From NCBI GenBank assembly GCA_964019335.1, contig OZ025689.1, forward strand, positions 62,001 through 126,000: a stretch of DNA of 64,000 nt, read 5' to 3'. The notes beneath the pieces are model-generated. The model did no database searches. It was not told the origin of the DNA and was given only the letters and a program-made list of their open reading frames with translations. A program made the translations under genes and the position numbers. Below, one piece after another: positions 1 to 11,421 of this stretch. Source of the DNA: Diplonema japonicum. Lineage: Eukaryota; Euglenozoa; Diplonemea; Diplonemida; Diplonemidae. Each line of letters begins with the position of its first letter. Positions within the stretch are counted from its first letter, which is position 1.

Positions 1-313
1 CGCTGCCGCCCATCGAAGGACCAAAGTACGCGAAATTCCAAATGCTCAGGCAGAGCACTTCTACTTGAAGAACACTGGAAATGACCCTCGCCAATTTGCA
101 CGCGCTATCTTGATGTAACCAAAAGTAAAAACTCGCTGCGAGTAGCACCACGAATCCCTGGGAACAGAACACAATTCCCAACACCTGTGACATTGAACCT
201 CATTGTGATCATACCTTGCCAATACCCGTTGCCTCTAATATGGTCAGGATAAGGACGGGGATAGTCTGCAATGCACCGCATAATGCAGCCGCGGGGGGGA
301 CGCCCTTATTCAT
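1..313 (-). CDS. 5' part of a membrane-protein gene, cut by the window edge
   Basis: Two exons can be read. Exon 1 is 215-313, starting at the ATG whose complement is 311-313. Exon 2 is 1-157 and runs off the window. They join in phase 0 across a 57-nt intron (158-214) with a GTATGA donor and a CAG acceptor. Exon 1 begins MNKGVPPAAALCGAL and turns hydrophobic (TIPVLILTIL). Exon 2 opens with a second hydrophobic stretch (GFVVLLAASFYFWL), so at least two membrane segments are likely. A 6-codon upstream ORF starts 10 nt before the chosen ATG. I recognise no family. The plus strand is also open over 2-117, but the spliced minus reading fits the orientation and intron style of the neighbours. Confidence 0.6.
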
Positions 314-392
314 GCGGGATCATGTGAACTCTGTTGTGTAGGCGTGGGATGTGAGAAGAGGCAAAAACACAAATACAAATACAGGTACAATA

Positions 393-1667
393 CTAACCGG
401 TGCCTCCATCGACGTTAACGTTTGAGGACCTCCTCCTGCTCATAGATGGGCCTGAAAGGGTAGCTGAGGGGGCGGAGGGGACAGACGATGTGTTGGATGC
501 CCGTCGCGCCGTGTGGGCGAGAGAAACAGGAGTGTCTTGGGCTATTTGCAATGGGGTTACAGGTGCAGACAGGTCGGCGTGACTTAGCACAGGTGTGTTC
601 TGACTTACTGCGCCCTCTGCTTGCTTGAGCTTGTGCTGCTGTTGCATATCACGTAGCTGTGCCTGCAGAAACTCCAGCATATGCTTCTGCTCCGCCACCT
701 GTGGCTGTGAGTGCGTCTGGGATGGGGTCTGCGCTGTTTGCGGAACAAAAGGCTGCTGCACATGCTGCGTAATTACAACTTGCGGCTGTGACATTTGCAC
801 TACTTGCTGTGTGCGTGTTACCTGAGGCAATTGCTGTACTTGCTGTGTCTGCGTTTGCACTGGAGGGATCTGTTGTCCCTGCGGTGCCCGTGCTCTTTCA
901 GCAAGTTCTCGCTCTTTAAGATGCTGCAACCTCACGATATCCTCTTGTTTGTCCAGCTCTTCTGCCATGATTCTCTGCTTGGCTTCGCTTTGCCTACCAA
1001 GAGTCTCTAACTTTTGCTTGGCCAAATGTTGCTCTCGTTCGATGCTCAGCAGCCTTGTCTGGATCATTCTGCTCTCCTGCGCTACCCCCTGTTGCTGGTT
1101 GGCCTTTTGTTCCAACGCCAGCTTGGTCGTCTCAATGTATCGCCGCGCCCTTATGGCAGCAGTGCATTCTATATCACGATAGGGAGAAGCAGTCCGGCCC
1201 TGGGGAACATGCACTGGTGATACAGATGGCTCAGAGAAGTGAGCGGGTGTGAATTCTGTGGGAGAATGACGCTCATGCGGACCAGGCACCGGAGTAGTAG
1301 GTTTTTCAGGAATGAGATGCTGTAGCTCCCTCAGCCGCTTTCTTGCCGCTTCAAGTTCTTGAATTAGTGCTACGACCGCAGAACGTAATTCGGGTTGACT
1401 ATCTGCAGTAGATCCAGCCCCATCCAGCAGTCCCGCCAGCCACGCCCATATCGCCCGTCCTTCTGCTGAGGCCAGCAGTGATTCATTCTCAGGAGGAGGG
1501 AAGGGGCTCAGCCTTGAATCCTGCGCCGTGCTGCTGCGGGCCCTCAGCACACTGGCGGAAATAGCATCATTCTTCATTGCTTCCATCATATACTGTTGGA
1601 TCGACTCACGCTGCAGTCGGCACTGCTCAATGCTAGCTTCCATTTGGTACAAGACCTCAGGCTCCAT
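393..1667 (-). CDS. Gln-rich coiled-coil protein, unknown function (424 aa)
   Basis: Single exon. The start chosen is the ATG at 1667, because a pyrimidine tract ending CATCACAG lies 2 nt upstream, a plausible trans-splice acceptor. An in-frame GTG 18 nt further up lacks this. The protein has an acidic/Pro N-terminal third, a central charged coiled coil (EREQHLAKQKLETLGRQSEA and following), then a Gln-rich low-complexity stretch of QQ, QTQ and QVQ runs, and a Ser-rich basic tail with SRRRSS. No catalytic motif is visible. A scaffold or cytoskeletal role is possible, but nothing in the sequence decides it. The next gene (DDX47) ends 89 nt upstream. Confidence 0.75.
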   Translation of the reverse strand: MEPEVLYQMEASIEQCRLQRESIQQYMMEAMKNDAISASVLRARSSTAQDSRLSPFPPPENESLLASAEGRAIWAWLAGLLDGAGSTADSQPELRSAVVALIQELEAARKRLRELQHLIPEKPTTPVPGPHERHSPTEFTPAHFSEPSVSPVHVPQGRTASPYRDIECTAAIRARRYIETTKLALEQKANQQQGVAQESRMIQTRLLSIEREQHLAKQKLETLGRQSEAKQRIMAEELDKQEDIVRLQHLKERELAERARAPQGQQIPPVQTQTQQVQQLPQVTRTQQVVQMSQPQVVITQHVQQPFVPQTAQTPSQTHSQPQVAEQKHMLEFLQAQLRDMQQQHKLKQAEGAVSQNTPVLSHADLSAPVTPLQIAQDTPVSLAHTARRASNTSSVPSAPSATLSGPSMSRRRSSNVNVDGGTG

Positions 1668-1756
1668 GTCTGTGATGGCTAACACCGGGAAAGGGGAAAA
1701 AAGAATGATACATGCAGAACTGATAGGCTAGATTGCTGGCTGATGCGTTTGATTTA

Positions 1757-3191
1757 CTACTTTCCTTTCTTCTTGCGGTGGTCACTGCGCGCCTTGTGTG
1801 CATTAAAGCCGAATTTTGTTTCGTTCGACTTTCGCTTCTTGGCTAGTGAATATGACTCCTGTGATGAGGGTGCGTAGTCGTACAGCGTTACATACATTAA
1901 GGTGTGCGCTATCGGAGTCATCTGTCTTTCTCTTGTTGTATCCCTTTTCTTCCCTTTCCCTTTCCTTCAGTTCCGATGCTGCCTGCCTCTCCGCCTGCTC
2001 TACTCGTTCCATCGACAGCTGTACCTGTTCATCATCCATGGGAAGCTCCTCGAGCTCCTTTTCAATGTGGTTTTCGATCTTCTTCAACTGCAGCACATCG
2101 TACTGTGTCACCACGTTGACAGCTCTACCCGATGCACCTGCCCTAGCGGTCCTCCCCACGCGATGGATGTACTGCTTCACACTCAGCGGCAGCACGTAGT
2201 TGACTACAACGGACACCGACGGGATGTCTAGACCACGGGCTGCGACGTCTGTGCACACCAAGACCTTTGCCTTCCCGTCTTTAAACTTCCCCAAGGCTGC
2301 CAGTCTGTGTGCCTGTTCCAATTTTCCGTAGAGAGGGAGTGCCCTGTGTCCCAGCAGCCTCAGGGACAGGGCCACTCTCTGCACGACGTGCGAAGCGTCG
2401 CAGAACACAATCACATTGCCCGGCTCGTTGATCAGCAGGTTGTGCAGATAAGCTGTGCGCTCCGTGAAGGGGACGAAGATGTACTGCTGCTTGAGAGTGT
2501 CAACGGTGCTGTACTTGGCAGCACACTCCACCTTGACAGGGTCCTTCAGGGAGGCCTTCTGCAGCTTGTCCACTCTGCTGGTCATGGTTGCACTGAACAA
2601 CGAGGTCTGCCTCTTCCTGGGAATGGCCTCAAGGATGGTTGTCAGCTCCTTCTCGTAGTCCATGGCGAGCATCTGGTCTGCCTCGTCGAGGATGAAGAAC
2701 TCGAGCTTCCTGAGGTTGAAGCCTTTGGTGGTCTCGAGGTGCTCCACAACTCTCCCTGGCGTACCAGAGATGACGTGGGGCCGCTTGCTGAGCTCGACAG
2801 CTTGCTGCGTGATGTTGACACCACCAACAAGGGCAGCCACACGGAGGCCGATGGTGCGGCCTAGCTTAGTGAAGCTTTCCTTGATCTGGATGGCGAGCTC
2901 ACGAGTGGGGGCCAGGGCAAGACATGTATTAAAGCTCTTCTGCTTCCTCAGGAGAAGAGACTGGATGACCGGGAGAGCAAAGGCCCCCGTCTTCCCACTG
3001 CCCGTCTGAGCAATCCCAATGACATCCTTCCCCTTCAATGCCATGGGGATCGCATCTATCTGGATCCTGGTGGGCGCGGTCCACCCATTCTCATCACAAG
3101 CCGCACAGAGTTCCTCGCACACTCCGAGATCCTTGAATTGTACCACCTTCTCCCCGTCAGGGGCCTGCTCCTCTTCCGGCATCAGAACCAT
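1757..3191 (-). CDS. DDX47: DEAD-box RNA helicase, DDX47/Rrp3 type (465 aa)
   Basis: ATP-dependent RNA helicase. The family acts in the nucleolus on pre-18S rRNA. Motifs in order: Q motif (WTAPTRIQIDAIP, about 37-49), Walker A AQTGSGKT (61-68), PTREL (96-100), TPGR (144-147), DEAD (169-172), SAT (200-202) and C-terminal HRVGRTARAG. The exons are 1896-3191 and 1757-1858. The 37-nt intron 1859-1895 (GTATGT...CAG, phase 0) must be removed to reach the family-typical basic tail, which ends KARSDHRKKKGK. Reading through it instead gives an unrelated tail ending in NKIRL. The length matches Rrp3/DDX47. Confidence 0.95.
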
Positions 3192-3262
3192 TTTCTTTTT
3201 TCTTTTTCTTCTTTTTCTCTCGTTGGGTGGTGGGGAAGAAAGGGCTTTCTTTCAGTATAAAT

Positions 3263-3301
<39 letters not shown>

Positions 3302-5411
3302 AAAAAAAGGAAGGAAAAAAGAGAAGGAAAAAAAAAAGAAGAACTTTTCCCGTTCGCAAGATTAAACCTCTTTTCTTTTTTCCTCTTTTCATTTTCTTTT
3401 TTTCCTTTTCCAATTCGTTCCGTATGAATTGCTACCCGAGACGTTGTTGCGTCTTAAAAAAGATTATTTCTCATATTAGTGGTCCAAAGGCTGACCTACC
3501 ATCGAAGTCATTGAAAGTAATTTGAATAACTAAAGGTGTTCATACCCCAATGCTATCTCATAACTCTTTTCAGTTCTGACAAGATCTTGCGGAGTGCAAA
3601 AGTCATGAACATGAAGAGAGTTTTTTCAGCGCGGATATAGCTTTTCCTCAAAGGAAATATTCCAAAGGAAATGAGGGAGGGAAAACACTAGACATTTAAA
3701 AAAAAAAAAAAGAAAAAGAAAAACAGATTGGCCGTCACACACCCTGCTGGTATGATACAGGGGAATGGGGGGGGCATAAGGAAACATTAATTTTCCTTTG
3801 TCGTTTCTCTCTCTTCTTCTTCCTTTCCCAACACCAAAAAAAAAAATGAAAGAAAACAACCAAAAAAAAGGGGGGGGGGGCGGGGGAAAGGGGAGGGGAT
3901 GACCATAACCTAACGAATTAAAAATCTTGATCTTTTTTTTTTTCTCTCTTTTTTTCTTCCTTCATCCTTTCAAGTCTTCTTTTAATTAGAAATGGAGGCT
4001 GGGCCCCACTACCTGTCCTGGCAGGGCTTATTACCTTACAGGAGGTTAGATCCAAAGGAGAAGAAAGAAGCATGTCTCGCTGATTTTCATCTTTTTTTTT
4101 TTTATAAAGAAACTGTCATAGAGGTAAGCCCTTACAAAGGAAAGATGTAGATGGTGTGCTGGGGGGTGGGGGAGGTAAAAAATCTTTAAAAAAAATAAGA
4201 AAATTTTTTAAAAAAAAAACAACAATTAAAGAATATAAAAACACTCAGTTCGTTGGGATCTTTTTTTTTTCTTTTCCTTCTTTTTTTCTTTCTTTTCTTC
4301 TTTTTTTTCCTCTTCCCTTTTTTCTCACGACAGAATTAAAGGAGGGGAGGGGAGGGATACGGGAATGGTGGGGAATACACAATTTTCAGGGGGGTGGGGG
4401 GGATAAAGTGGTACAAATTTGGTTTTACGACCGAAAGAGGTAACTGTAAACCTCTCAATGTTTTCTTTTTTTTTTCTTACCCCAGTACACATTTACTTTT
4501 TTCTGGAAGGTCATTTTTCTTTTTGGGGGATGCTTCACACTATCGTGTCTAAGGGGGCTTAAAAAAAAGAAGAAAAAACACCATTCTGGCGCCTTGTTTG
4601 TTTGTTTACGCAACAAGACAATTCAAGATTCGCGGATATTCGCGGTCACAAGGTAGTCCTGCGGGCAGTCTTTTTTTCGTTCATCGCAAAAAGAAAATAT
4701 TTTCTTATAAAAAAAATGCTAACTCCTAGAATCTTTTTTTTTGTCCAATTTTTTTTTTTTTTTTTTTGTGCCTAGAGCAAAAGTACTAATAGTAATTTCT
4801 TTTTTTTTTTTTTTTCGTTTCTTTTTTTTTACAAACATAAAGTGGAAGGTAGCCCTTTTCCTAATCTAAAAGGCTTATTTTCTCCTTTCCCTCCTATCGA
4901 CCTGAGGTCGAAGAAGCAGGAAGGCCTAAGAACCTTCTGAAGCAAATATGGTGCCGTGGCTCTTCACCCAGGTTGATCCGAATGATGGCTCTTTCTCAAG
5001 AAAACGACAGACGGAGGGGGATGAAAAACAACAACATTTGCTTCATTGGGCGGCAGGGAATGCTGCCCTTTCATTTTCGGTGAGAAATCGACTTGAGCAC
5101 CTTCAAACAAAAAGACCCCCCTTGTTGAACCATGTTAAGGAGGTATACCCCGCCATCACCTTGCTGGTGAAACTACAAAAGAACAATAAATACAAACATT
5201 TATTTATCTCTTCTTTATGTAGCATTCTTTAGAGTGACAGAAGTGGAGGGGGGTGCAAACCCCTCTTCCTATTTCGGAAAAAAGAAATTCGAAAAATTCA
5301 GTTCCGTAACAAAAAAAAAAAAATATAGTTCTACGTCCAAGCAGTGACCGTTTCATGGAGGGTGATGGCTCCGCAGCTGCTGCGTGCTCTATCTGGCGCA
5401 CTCGGGCAGGT
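3192..5411. other. Long intergenic region, homopolymer-rich
   Basis: About 2.2 kb with no gene I can support. It holds many A and T runs (A26 near 3269-3294, T-runs near 4260-4310 and 4740-4820) and several G runs. The stretches 3430-3620 and 4870-5230 are less biased. The second carries a plus-strand ORF of 94 codons (4948-5232) with no recognisable domain and the wrong orientation for this array. No tRNA or snRNA signal was seen. Confidence 0.7.
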
Positions 5412-6176
5412 CTACAGATCTCGGACTTCGGGGAAGGGAGCATATAAATTGCGCCGAACGGAGCTAGTTCTCACGGGTGAGGTGCTCCTCTTCCTTGGGG
5501 AAAGGCTGAAATGGTCACGTGCAACAGGAGGAGAGATGCTTCGGTGATCGGACCGGCCGCGTGGGACACGGTGCATGGAGGAAGAAGGAGAGGTGCTGAG
5601 TCTTCGGTAAGACCTTGCTGCGGTACTGACAGAGGGTGAATGGCTGACCTGCCTGCGGACAGACCTTGAAGGTGTACTGTTGTATGAAGGGGAGTGGCTG
5701 ACCTGCCTGCGGATCGACCTCCCAGCAGGCGCAGTACTTGCGGACGGCGAATGGCTGATCTGCCTCCTCAGCGTGCTTGATCTACTGACTGGTGCTGTTC
5801 CAGCATGACTGAGACGCGATGGCGAGGTGCTGCCATGCCTCCTGCTGGGCCTCGTCAAGGTGAACATTGCCGCACGGTGCTTCTTCCGCTCCTCCAGGAT
5901 CTTTGCGTCATTCTTCCGCAGCTTCTTGTTCTTTGACTTAATCAGCGTATTCAGCGACTTAAGGCTCACCTCTTGGTATGTGGCAAGCGCCTGCCGCTCG
6001 TCATCGTGCACTGCCGAAAGCTGGCTTTGCGCTTCCTTCCTCGTCATCTTCCCGTTCTGGATCTGCCCCATAAGCTCGTTGAACTTGTTCATCGACGGCG
6101 TGTCCTGCAACAGCATCTCCCCTGGACCTACCGCACCGCGCACCACGCTGAACCCATCTAGCTCTCGGTAGTCCAT
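5412..6176 (-). CDS. Protein with Ser/Arg-type repeats, unknown function (254 aa)
   Basis: Single exon. ATG at 6176, with CACACAG 5 nt upstream as a likely acceptor and the preceding gene ending only 53 nt away. The N-terminal half is helical and charged (NKFNELMGQIQNGKMTRKEA). The C-terminal half carries three degenerate repeats centred on RRQ[IV]SHSPS plus related RRLSTSPS and RSISPP units. SP and RS dipeptides make it resemble an SR-like or microtubule-binding phospho-target region. No RRM is present, so this is not a classical SR splicing factor. Function unassigned. Confidence 0.75.
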   Translation of the reverse strand: MDYRELDGFSVVRGAVGPGEMLLQDTPSMNKFNELMGQIQNGKMTRKEAQSQLSAVHDDERQALATYQEVSLKSLNTLIKSKNKKLRKNDAKILEERKKHRAAMFTLTRPSRRHGSTSPSRLSHAGTAPVSRSSTLRRQISHSPSASTAPAGRSIRRQVSHSPSYNSTPSRSVRRQVSHSPSVSTAARSYRRLSTSPSSSMHRVPRGRSDHRSISPPVARDHFSLSPRKRSTSPVRTSSVRRNLYAPFPEVRDL

Positions 6177-6229
6177 GTGTCCTGTGTGGTATGTGTGTGT
6201 GGTTCGCTCTCATGAAGTACACTCTGCTG

Positions 6230-7881
6230 TTACTCTTCCTCCGTTTCGTCTTCGTCTTCTTCGCTCGCTGATCTTTCAGTGAGCACCTCCCCCTCAACCA
6301 CCTGGTCAGGGATTCCCGCGAACAGTCTGTTCAAATCTCCAACCTGTGTGCGTTGCTTCATCTCGACATTCATACCTGTGTCTCCTTAAGTGGTCCGGGG
6401 AACACCACCTTCACCGTCACATGCAAGTCACCTTTGCTTGCGGGGTCCTCGTGGTGTGGCATCCCCTCGCCTTTGATGCTGATGATTGTTCCATGTGCCG
6501 TTGGCCTTGTGGAGGCTACCTTGACCTCGTGCCCGTCCATGTGTTTGAAGGTCTTCGTGAAGCCGATGAGAGCGTCGACAAGTGGCAGGTCCAAGTCCTG
6601 AGGTGCTAAATAAACTCTGAGTCATACCAAGAAGAGGTCATTGCCCTTCCGTGTAAACAACTTGTGCTTGGCCGTCTCCACCACAAGCTCGATGTCTGCT
6701 GGCAGCCTGTCGAGGTACTCGTGCGATTCATGAGGGAAATGCATCCGGTAGCCTTCGGGCACGCCCTGCGTCACCTCAATGTCGAGCGTGACGTCCTTCT
6801 GCTTCACGGCGTGTGGGGTGTGGCACTGCATCCTACAATCAGGCGCAACGTGCTGCTGCACGGTCATGGGGCCCATGCGGACGAGCTGCAACGTTGCGGG
6901 CTGCAGCTGGCACACCTGGCATGTTCGCACCTTATCCAGAGATGTGATGCGGTTCCTTGTCAGCTGCAGCGTGTGCTGGGCCCCGTTGTAGATGTCGTCG
7001 AGCGTCAGCTTCAGCAGGAACACGTCGGCGGGGCCCGTCTCCTGCGGGATGAGATTGGGGCTGACCTCTTGGTTCAGGCCAAGCACGTCGTAGAGCTTCC
7101 TGCGCCGTGGGTCAATGAGCACATCGTAGGCGTCACGGACCTCCTCGTACCGTCCCCTGTCGCCCCCTTTGTCGGGGTGCAGCTTGCGGGATAGCTTTCT
7201 GAAAGCTGACTTGACATCGGAAGCCGAGCTTTCGCGCCTGCTGGGAAGCTCAAGCGCTGAGTAGTAATCCGGCAGGGTGGGAACGTCCTCGGCACTCCTC
7301 TGTTGCCGCTGACGCTGATGTTGCTGCTGCTGCTGCTGGCGGTGGTGGTAGTAACGTTGGTGGGGATCGTCTTGCTCGGCGAGAAGTAAGCCGCAGGCCA
7401 CTATCACAATGAGCAAGAAGAAGGCGATGAGGATGCAGGCAGCCAAGGAGCTCCCCTTGCTCCTGGAGGGCGGTGGGAGGGACTTCTTGGATGCTGTGCT
7501 GAGCAGGATAGTGACCTGATTTTTGCCGCTGATGGTGGAGAGGAACTGCTGTGCCGTGGTAACGGGTTCGCCGTTCACAGCCTCGACTTGCTTGCCAGGC
7601 GTGATGCCAGCACGGCGTGCCGCCCCTGCGGGGTTCACCTTCCCTACAATGAGGCCGTCATGGAGTGTCATGCCGAAGGCCTCGCCTTCATTCCGTGCAA
7701 CAAGCACTTCCTCAAGGGGTACCAGATTCTCATTATGCACCCAGACCTTCTTCCCGCACACACCGACATGAGTTACACGCCTTCCGTCTGAACTAGTTCG
7801 CTCCTCTGCCGCTAGGCCGATCTTGTTGTTCAGGCCAATCTCTCTCGAGAGCCCAACCACCTTCACCTTCCGGGGCACCAT
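6230..7881 (-). CDS. PDZ-TM-DnaJ chaperone with ERdj3/DNAJB11-like C-terminus (529 aa)
   Basis: Hsp40 co-chaperone. Exons are 6628-7881, 6376-6597 and 6230-6343. The introns are 30 nt (6598-6627) and 32 nt (6344-6375), both GTATGA..CAG and phase 0. The start at 7881 follows a TTTTATTATAACAG acceptor. Order of parts: PDZ-like domain (about 60-128, GMTLHDGLIVGKVNPAG), one membrane span (about 146-168, ILIAFFLLIVIVACGLLL), His/Gln-rich linker with a CAG-type polyQ run, J domain with intact HPD (KLHPDKGGD), and a C-terminal substrate-binding region like DNAJB11 (GNDLFLDLDLPLVDALIGF). It lacks a full DnaJ zinc finger. The acidic tail is ASEEDEDETEEE. The topology (PDZ on one side, J on the other) is inferred. 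Confidence 0.9.
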
Positions 7882-8588
7882 CACTTCGCCTGTTATAATA
7901 AAACAGGTCAACAGGTGGGGGGGGGAGATACTGTAACAAGGAAAAGGAGAGGGGAAATAAAAAGAATAAAAAGAAAAGAGGCTGTGTGGAGAAAGGGAAA
8001 GGAGAAGGTGGGGTCTTAGATAATAACGAGATTTTCTTTTAATTTAAACAAGGGAGGCATCACAGGCCCCCAGCCGGAGGATTTTCTCTTTCTTTTTTTT
8101 TCTTTTAATTAGAGAATAGGAGAAAAAAACATTTTTCGTTTGAAAATAGCAATCTGCGGATAACAAGAACAAAACCCTCACTAATAAACAAAAAAGAAGA
8201 CGAAGAAGGCCACCAATGCCCTCTTTCATTCTTTCTTTTCTTTTTCCGTTTTATTGTTCCAAAGAAGGTGGATTGGATAGGTGAGAAGGAGAACGTATTC
8301 AAATAGATAACAAGGGAGTAAAGTGTGGGAAGAAGGGAAACAGGGACATGTTTAAGAAACACCTACTCGTCTCTCTTCCCTTCGGCTTTCATTGTTTTTA
8401 ATTTCTTTCTTTTCTTCCTTTCCTTTTCTTCCCCGATACTTTTTAAAAGAAGCGAATAAGTGTAAATGAAGAAAATAACAATAAAAAAAAGGAGTAAAAA
8501 TAAACAAAAAAAAGGGTATGTTGCTTTCTAGGATTCCCCACGCACATAGTGGAAACAAAAACAAAAATATATAATAGGGGCATCGGCA
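7882..8588. other. Intergenic region, A/T-run rich
   Basis: About 0.7 kb between two DnaJ-family genes. A/G-rich in plus orientation (pyrimidine-rich in the sense direction), with many short A and T runs. No coding stretch, RNA gene or repeat copy was found. The bases just above 7881 form the acceptor tract of the PDZ-DnaJ gene. Confidence 0.6.
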
Positions 8589-10471
8589 TCACGCAGGTCC
8601 GTGTCCTGACCTCATTGAGAGCACGAAGGGGTCCGGCTGTGCAGCATCACGTGTATAGCTGGCATTAGGAGAGGGTGAGCTCCGCGTGGACCTTCTGCCA
8701 TGTGCTGGCGAGTGGAGTGCTGAAGGTGTGTCGGAGTCAGCGTTCTCGTGCAGCGGGTCTTGCAGGTGGTAGGCTGCCTGTGATTGTGACAAGCAGAGAC
8801 AACAACATACCCTTGCTAGTGAGGAGGAGGTGACACTGTTTGGGCTGTCGAAGATGTCTTGGCACATTGACTCACAACGATATTCATCCTTCTCCTTCTC
8901 TCTACTCCTTGGTGCTTGCTGCCCCCTTGGTACTCCAGGAGGGCTTGGTGTTGGACTGCTGCTACCGCTTCCCGCCTCTGAGCTAGGTGTGCTTGGTGTG
9001 TGTGCTGCAGGGGCCGCTCTGTGGTACGTCTTTCTGAGCAGCGGCATGTCGTCGTCACTGTCGTCCATGTCACGAGCAGCGAGTCCCTTCCCGACCACAC
9101 TTCCGTGCGTGGCACTGAGGCTCCTGCAGCTGCCCACTCGTACTGATGTCTCGTCACGTTTGTTGTGCATGATGATCGGCTCCAAAGACTTCAGCTCCCC
9201 GTCCAGCGTGAGCTGCGACAGGTCGACGAACCTCCCCTCCCTCTTTGCCTTGCGCACTGCCTCCAGCCTGGCCAGCATGTCCCTCTCCATCTTCTCCGTC
9301 TCCTCCCGCATCGCCTTCAGGTCCGCTTCGTGCTGCAACCTTGCGTTCTTGGCATCCATCATCATCTGCCTGTTCATCTTGGCGATCTCGCATGCTTGCA
9401 TTTGTTTCGACTTTTGCTGCTTCTCCTCATCCTCCTTCCATCTTGCCTCTGTTTTCTGAAGTTGTTGGCGCATCAGTTCTGCATGCGCCGCCTCTCTGTC
9501 TGCGTTTAGCTTGTTCTGCTTCTCACGTTCGACCCTCTGCCGCTGTAAGTCTTCAGCACGCTTTTTAGACGCCGTCAGGTTGTCCTCTGCGTCCTTGAGC
9601 GTCCTCTCTAGCATCTCCTCCCGTTTCTCTTGATTAGCGCGCTTCACAGCAGGGTCCATCTCTTCGATGCCCCGCACCTCGGCAGCCAGTTGCTCCTTTT
9701 CCCTTTGCAGCTTCTTTCTGTTTGAAGCCAGTTCCAGCAAGCTACTCTCGGTCTCTTTTTCCCGTGACTCCTTCTCCCGGGACCATTCCTCAGCCTTTTG
9801 TCGCTGCATTATCTCCTCCTGCAACCTCTGCTGGTTCTCGATCCTGCGCTTGTGCTTCTCGTTTTCTTCTTGCTGCTGACGCTTTCGTTCCTCTTGTTCC
9901 TGTCGCATGTGCACTTCCTTTACAGCGGCAGCTGCACGTTCTTCGGCTTCAAGCTGCTCAGCTGCTTCTTGCTTGGCCTGCAGGTCCCGGATCTTCTCTT
10001 CTGCGATGTTGGTGGCGCGCTGCTGGGCTTCTACTTTGCTCTGTAATTTTTCTTCTTTTCTTCTTCCATGTACCATACCCTGTACCAGTCAGAGAAGTTC
10101 ACATTTGCGGCGGCGAACTCTCTTGTCTGGCGTCGCTGCTGTGCTTCGCTTTCGCTCCGCCTGCGTTGCACCTCTTCGTAAAACCTTGGGTTCTTTTGCC
10201 ATGTAGGGGTGGGAGGCGCAGTCCCTGCCTCTGAATGCCCTGCGAACGGCTTCTGCTGTGCCATGCTTGCAGCCTCCAGCCCGTTGTCGTACTCCGTCCG
10301 TGTGCGCTTGTGTACGAGGACGTTGTACGCTTCGGCAACCTTCTTGAACATCGTCTCGCCCTCAGGGTTCTTGTCGGGGTGCAGCTTCAAGGCCATCTTC
10401 TTGAAAGCCCTTCTGATATCCGCCTCAGAAGCACACTTCTGCACCCCCAGGAGGTCATAGTGGCCTACCAT
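8589..10471 (-). CDS. N-terminal J domain plus long coiled coil (603 aa)
   Basis: Three exons: 10079-10471, 8811-10040 and 8589-8777. Introns are 10041-10078 (38 nt) and 8778-8810 (33 nt), both GTATG..CAG and phase 0. Residues 1-70 are a J domain (HYDLLGVQKCASEADIRRAF, HPDKNPEG), so an Hsp70 partner is expected. Residues about 125-400 are a continuous Glu/Arg/Lys/Gln coiled coil with long EERKRQQQEE-type heptads. The tail is Ser/Pro-rich. The second intron is a multiple of three without a stop, so retention would insert 11 residues. Cytosolic, since no signal or TM is seen. The family beyond the J domain is not recognised. Confidence 0.88.
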
Positions 10472-10686
10472 CTAGCTGCCTTTCGGCAGGTCAAGTAGTT
10501 ATCCTGTAGTGGAAGGTGGAATAGAGAGAAGAATAAAAATAATCAAAAAAGAAGAAAAACAGGAAAGGAGGACACTGACAAAGGGAGTTAAAGAAGTTAC
10601 TGAGGGTAGAAAATAAAATAAAATAAAAAATTCTTTAATGACTTGTCTATTGTTACGAGTACTTTTCTTTTTTTTTTCTTTTTCTT

Positions 10687-10743
10687 TTTTTTTGCTCGGC
10701 TCAAGTTTGCATAATGTAATAAAAAAAAATCATTTTCTAAAAG
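10687..10743 (+). repeat. Truncated, diverged copy of repeat family R1
   Basis: Matches the right half of the 29303-29440 element: GCTCGGCTCAAGTTTGCATA against GCTCGGCACAAGTTGCATAT, followed by an A-run, ATCATTTT and AAAG in both. Shorter and more diverged than the other two copies. Confidence 0.55.
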
Positions 10744-11378
10744 AAAAAAAGGGACAAGTTCACAGAAAATGATGGAGCGGTGGGCATAAAAGGAGAACAG
10801 GGCGGTGAGGGAAAGTGACAAGAACGTCTGTGAGACTCACCCCTCATTTGTAGTACATAATACAGCAAAGGGTCTCTCCAGCCATACTGACGGGGGGAAG
10901 AATATGAAGTTGTTCGGAAATTGTATTCAAGTCAACCCTCTCCCCTTTGCTAAGAGAAAATAAGTTTAAAATAAAAGGGGAAAAAAAGTAACCACCTAGT
11001 GCAACCTTTCCCCAGCATGGGTGTATAAAGAAGCCCAGCATGCAAAAGAATAAAAGAGATAAAAAAACCTGAGGGGGAAACAACAACCGAAACGCGGGGG
11101 GGGGGGGGGACAATTTCTTTTCCTTTTTTTTCTTTGTATTGAGAAACAAATCAACCATTCAGTAAAGGGAATGAAACGCTGATCTCTTGTAAAGCGTTGG
11201 GGGGGGGGGGGGGGGGGGGCGAGAGAGAGTGGGAGAGAGAGAGAAAAGGTGCGCCATAAGAGATTAGGTATAAGAACAAAAAAAAAAACTGGTTGTGCGT
11301 ACGAGCACATTCAAGCATGCACTGCAAACGGTTAAATGCCTCGTTCCGGCAAAAAAAAAAAAAAAAAAAAAAAAAAAA

Positions 11379-11421
11379 GATGTCTTTGAAGGGAGCCTGC
11401 AGTATGTGACAGGATCGCCTA
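11379..11421 (+). repeat. 43-bp dispersed repeat R3, copy 1
   Basis: GATGTCTTTGAAGGGAGCCT followed by GCAGTATGTGACAGGATCGC and CTA. It differs by one base from the copy at 22093 and lies directly after a 27-A run. The strand is arbitrary. On the minus (gene) strand it begins TAGGCGATCCTGTC. Confidence 0.85.

Noticed and set aside
4948-5232. Plus-strand ORF of 94 codons beginning MVPWLFTQVDPNDG
   Set aside because: Has an ATG and non-repetitive sequence, but no domain, no acceptor context in that orientation, and lies against the array direction. Too short to rule out chance.
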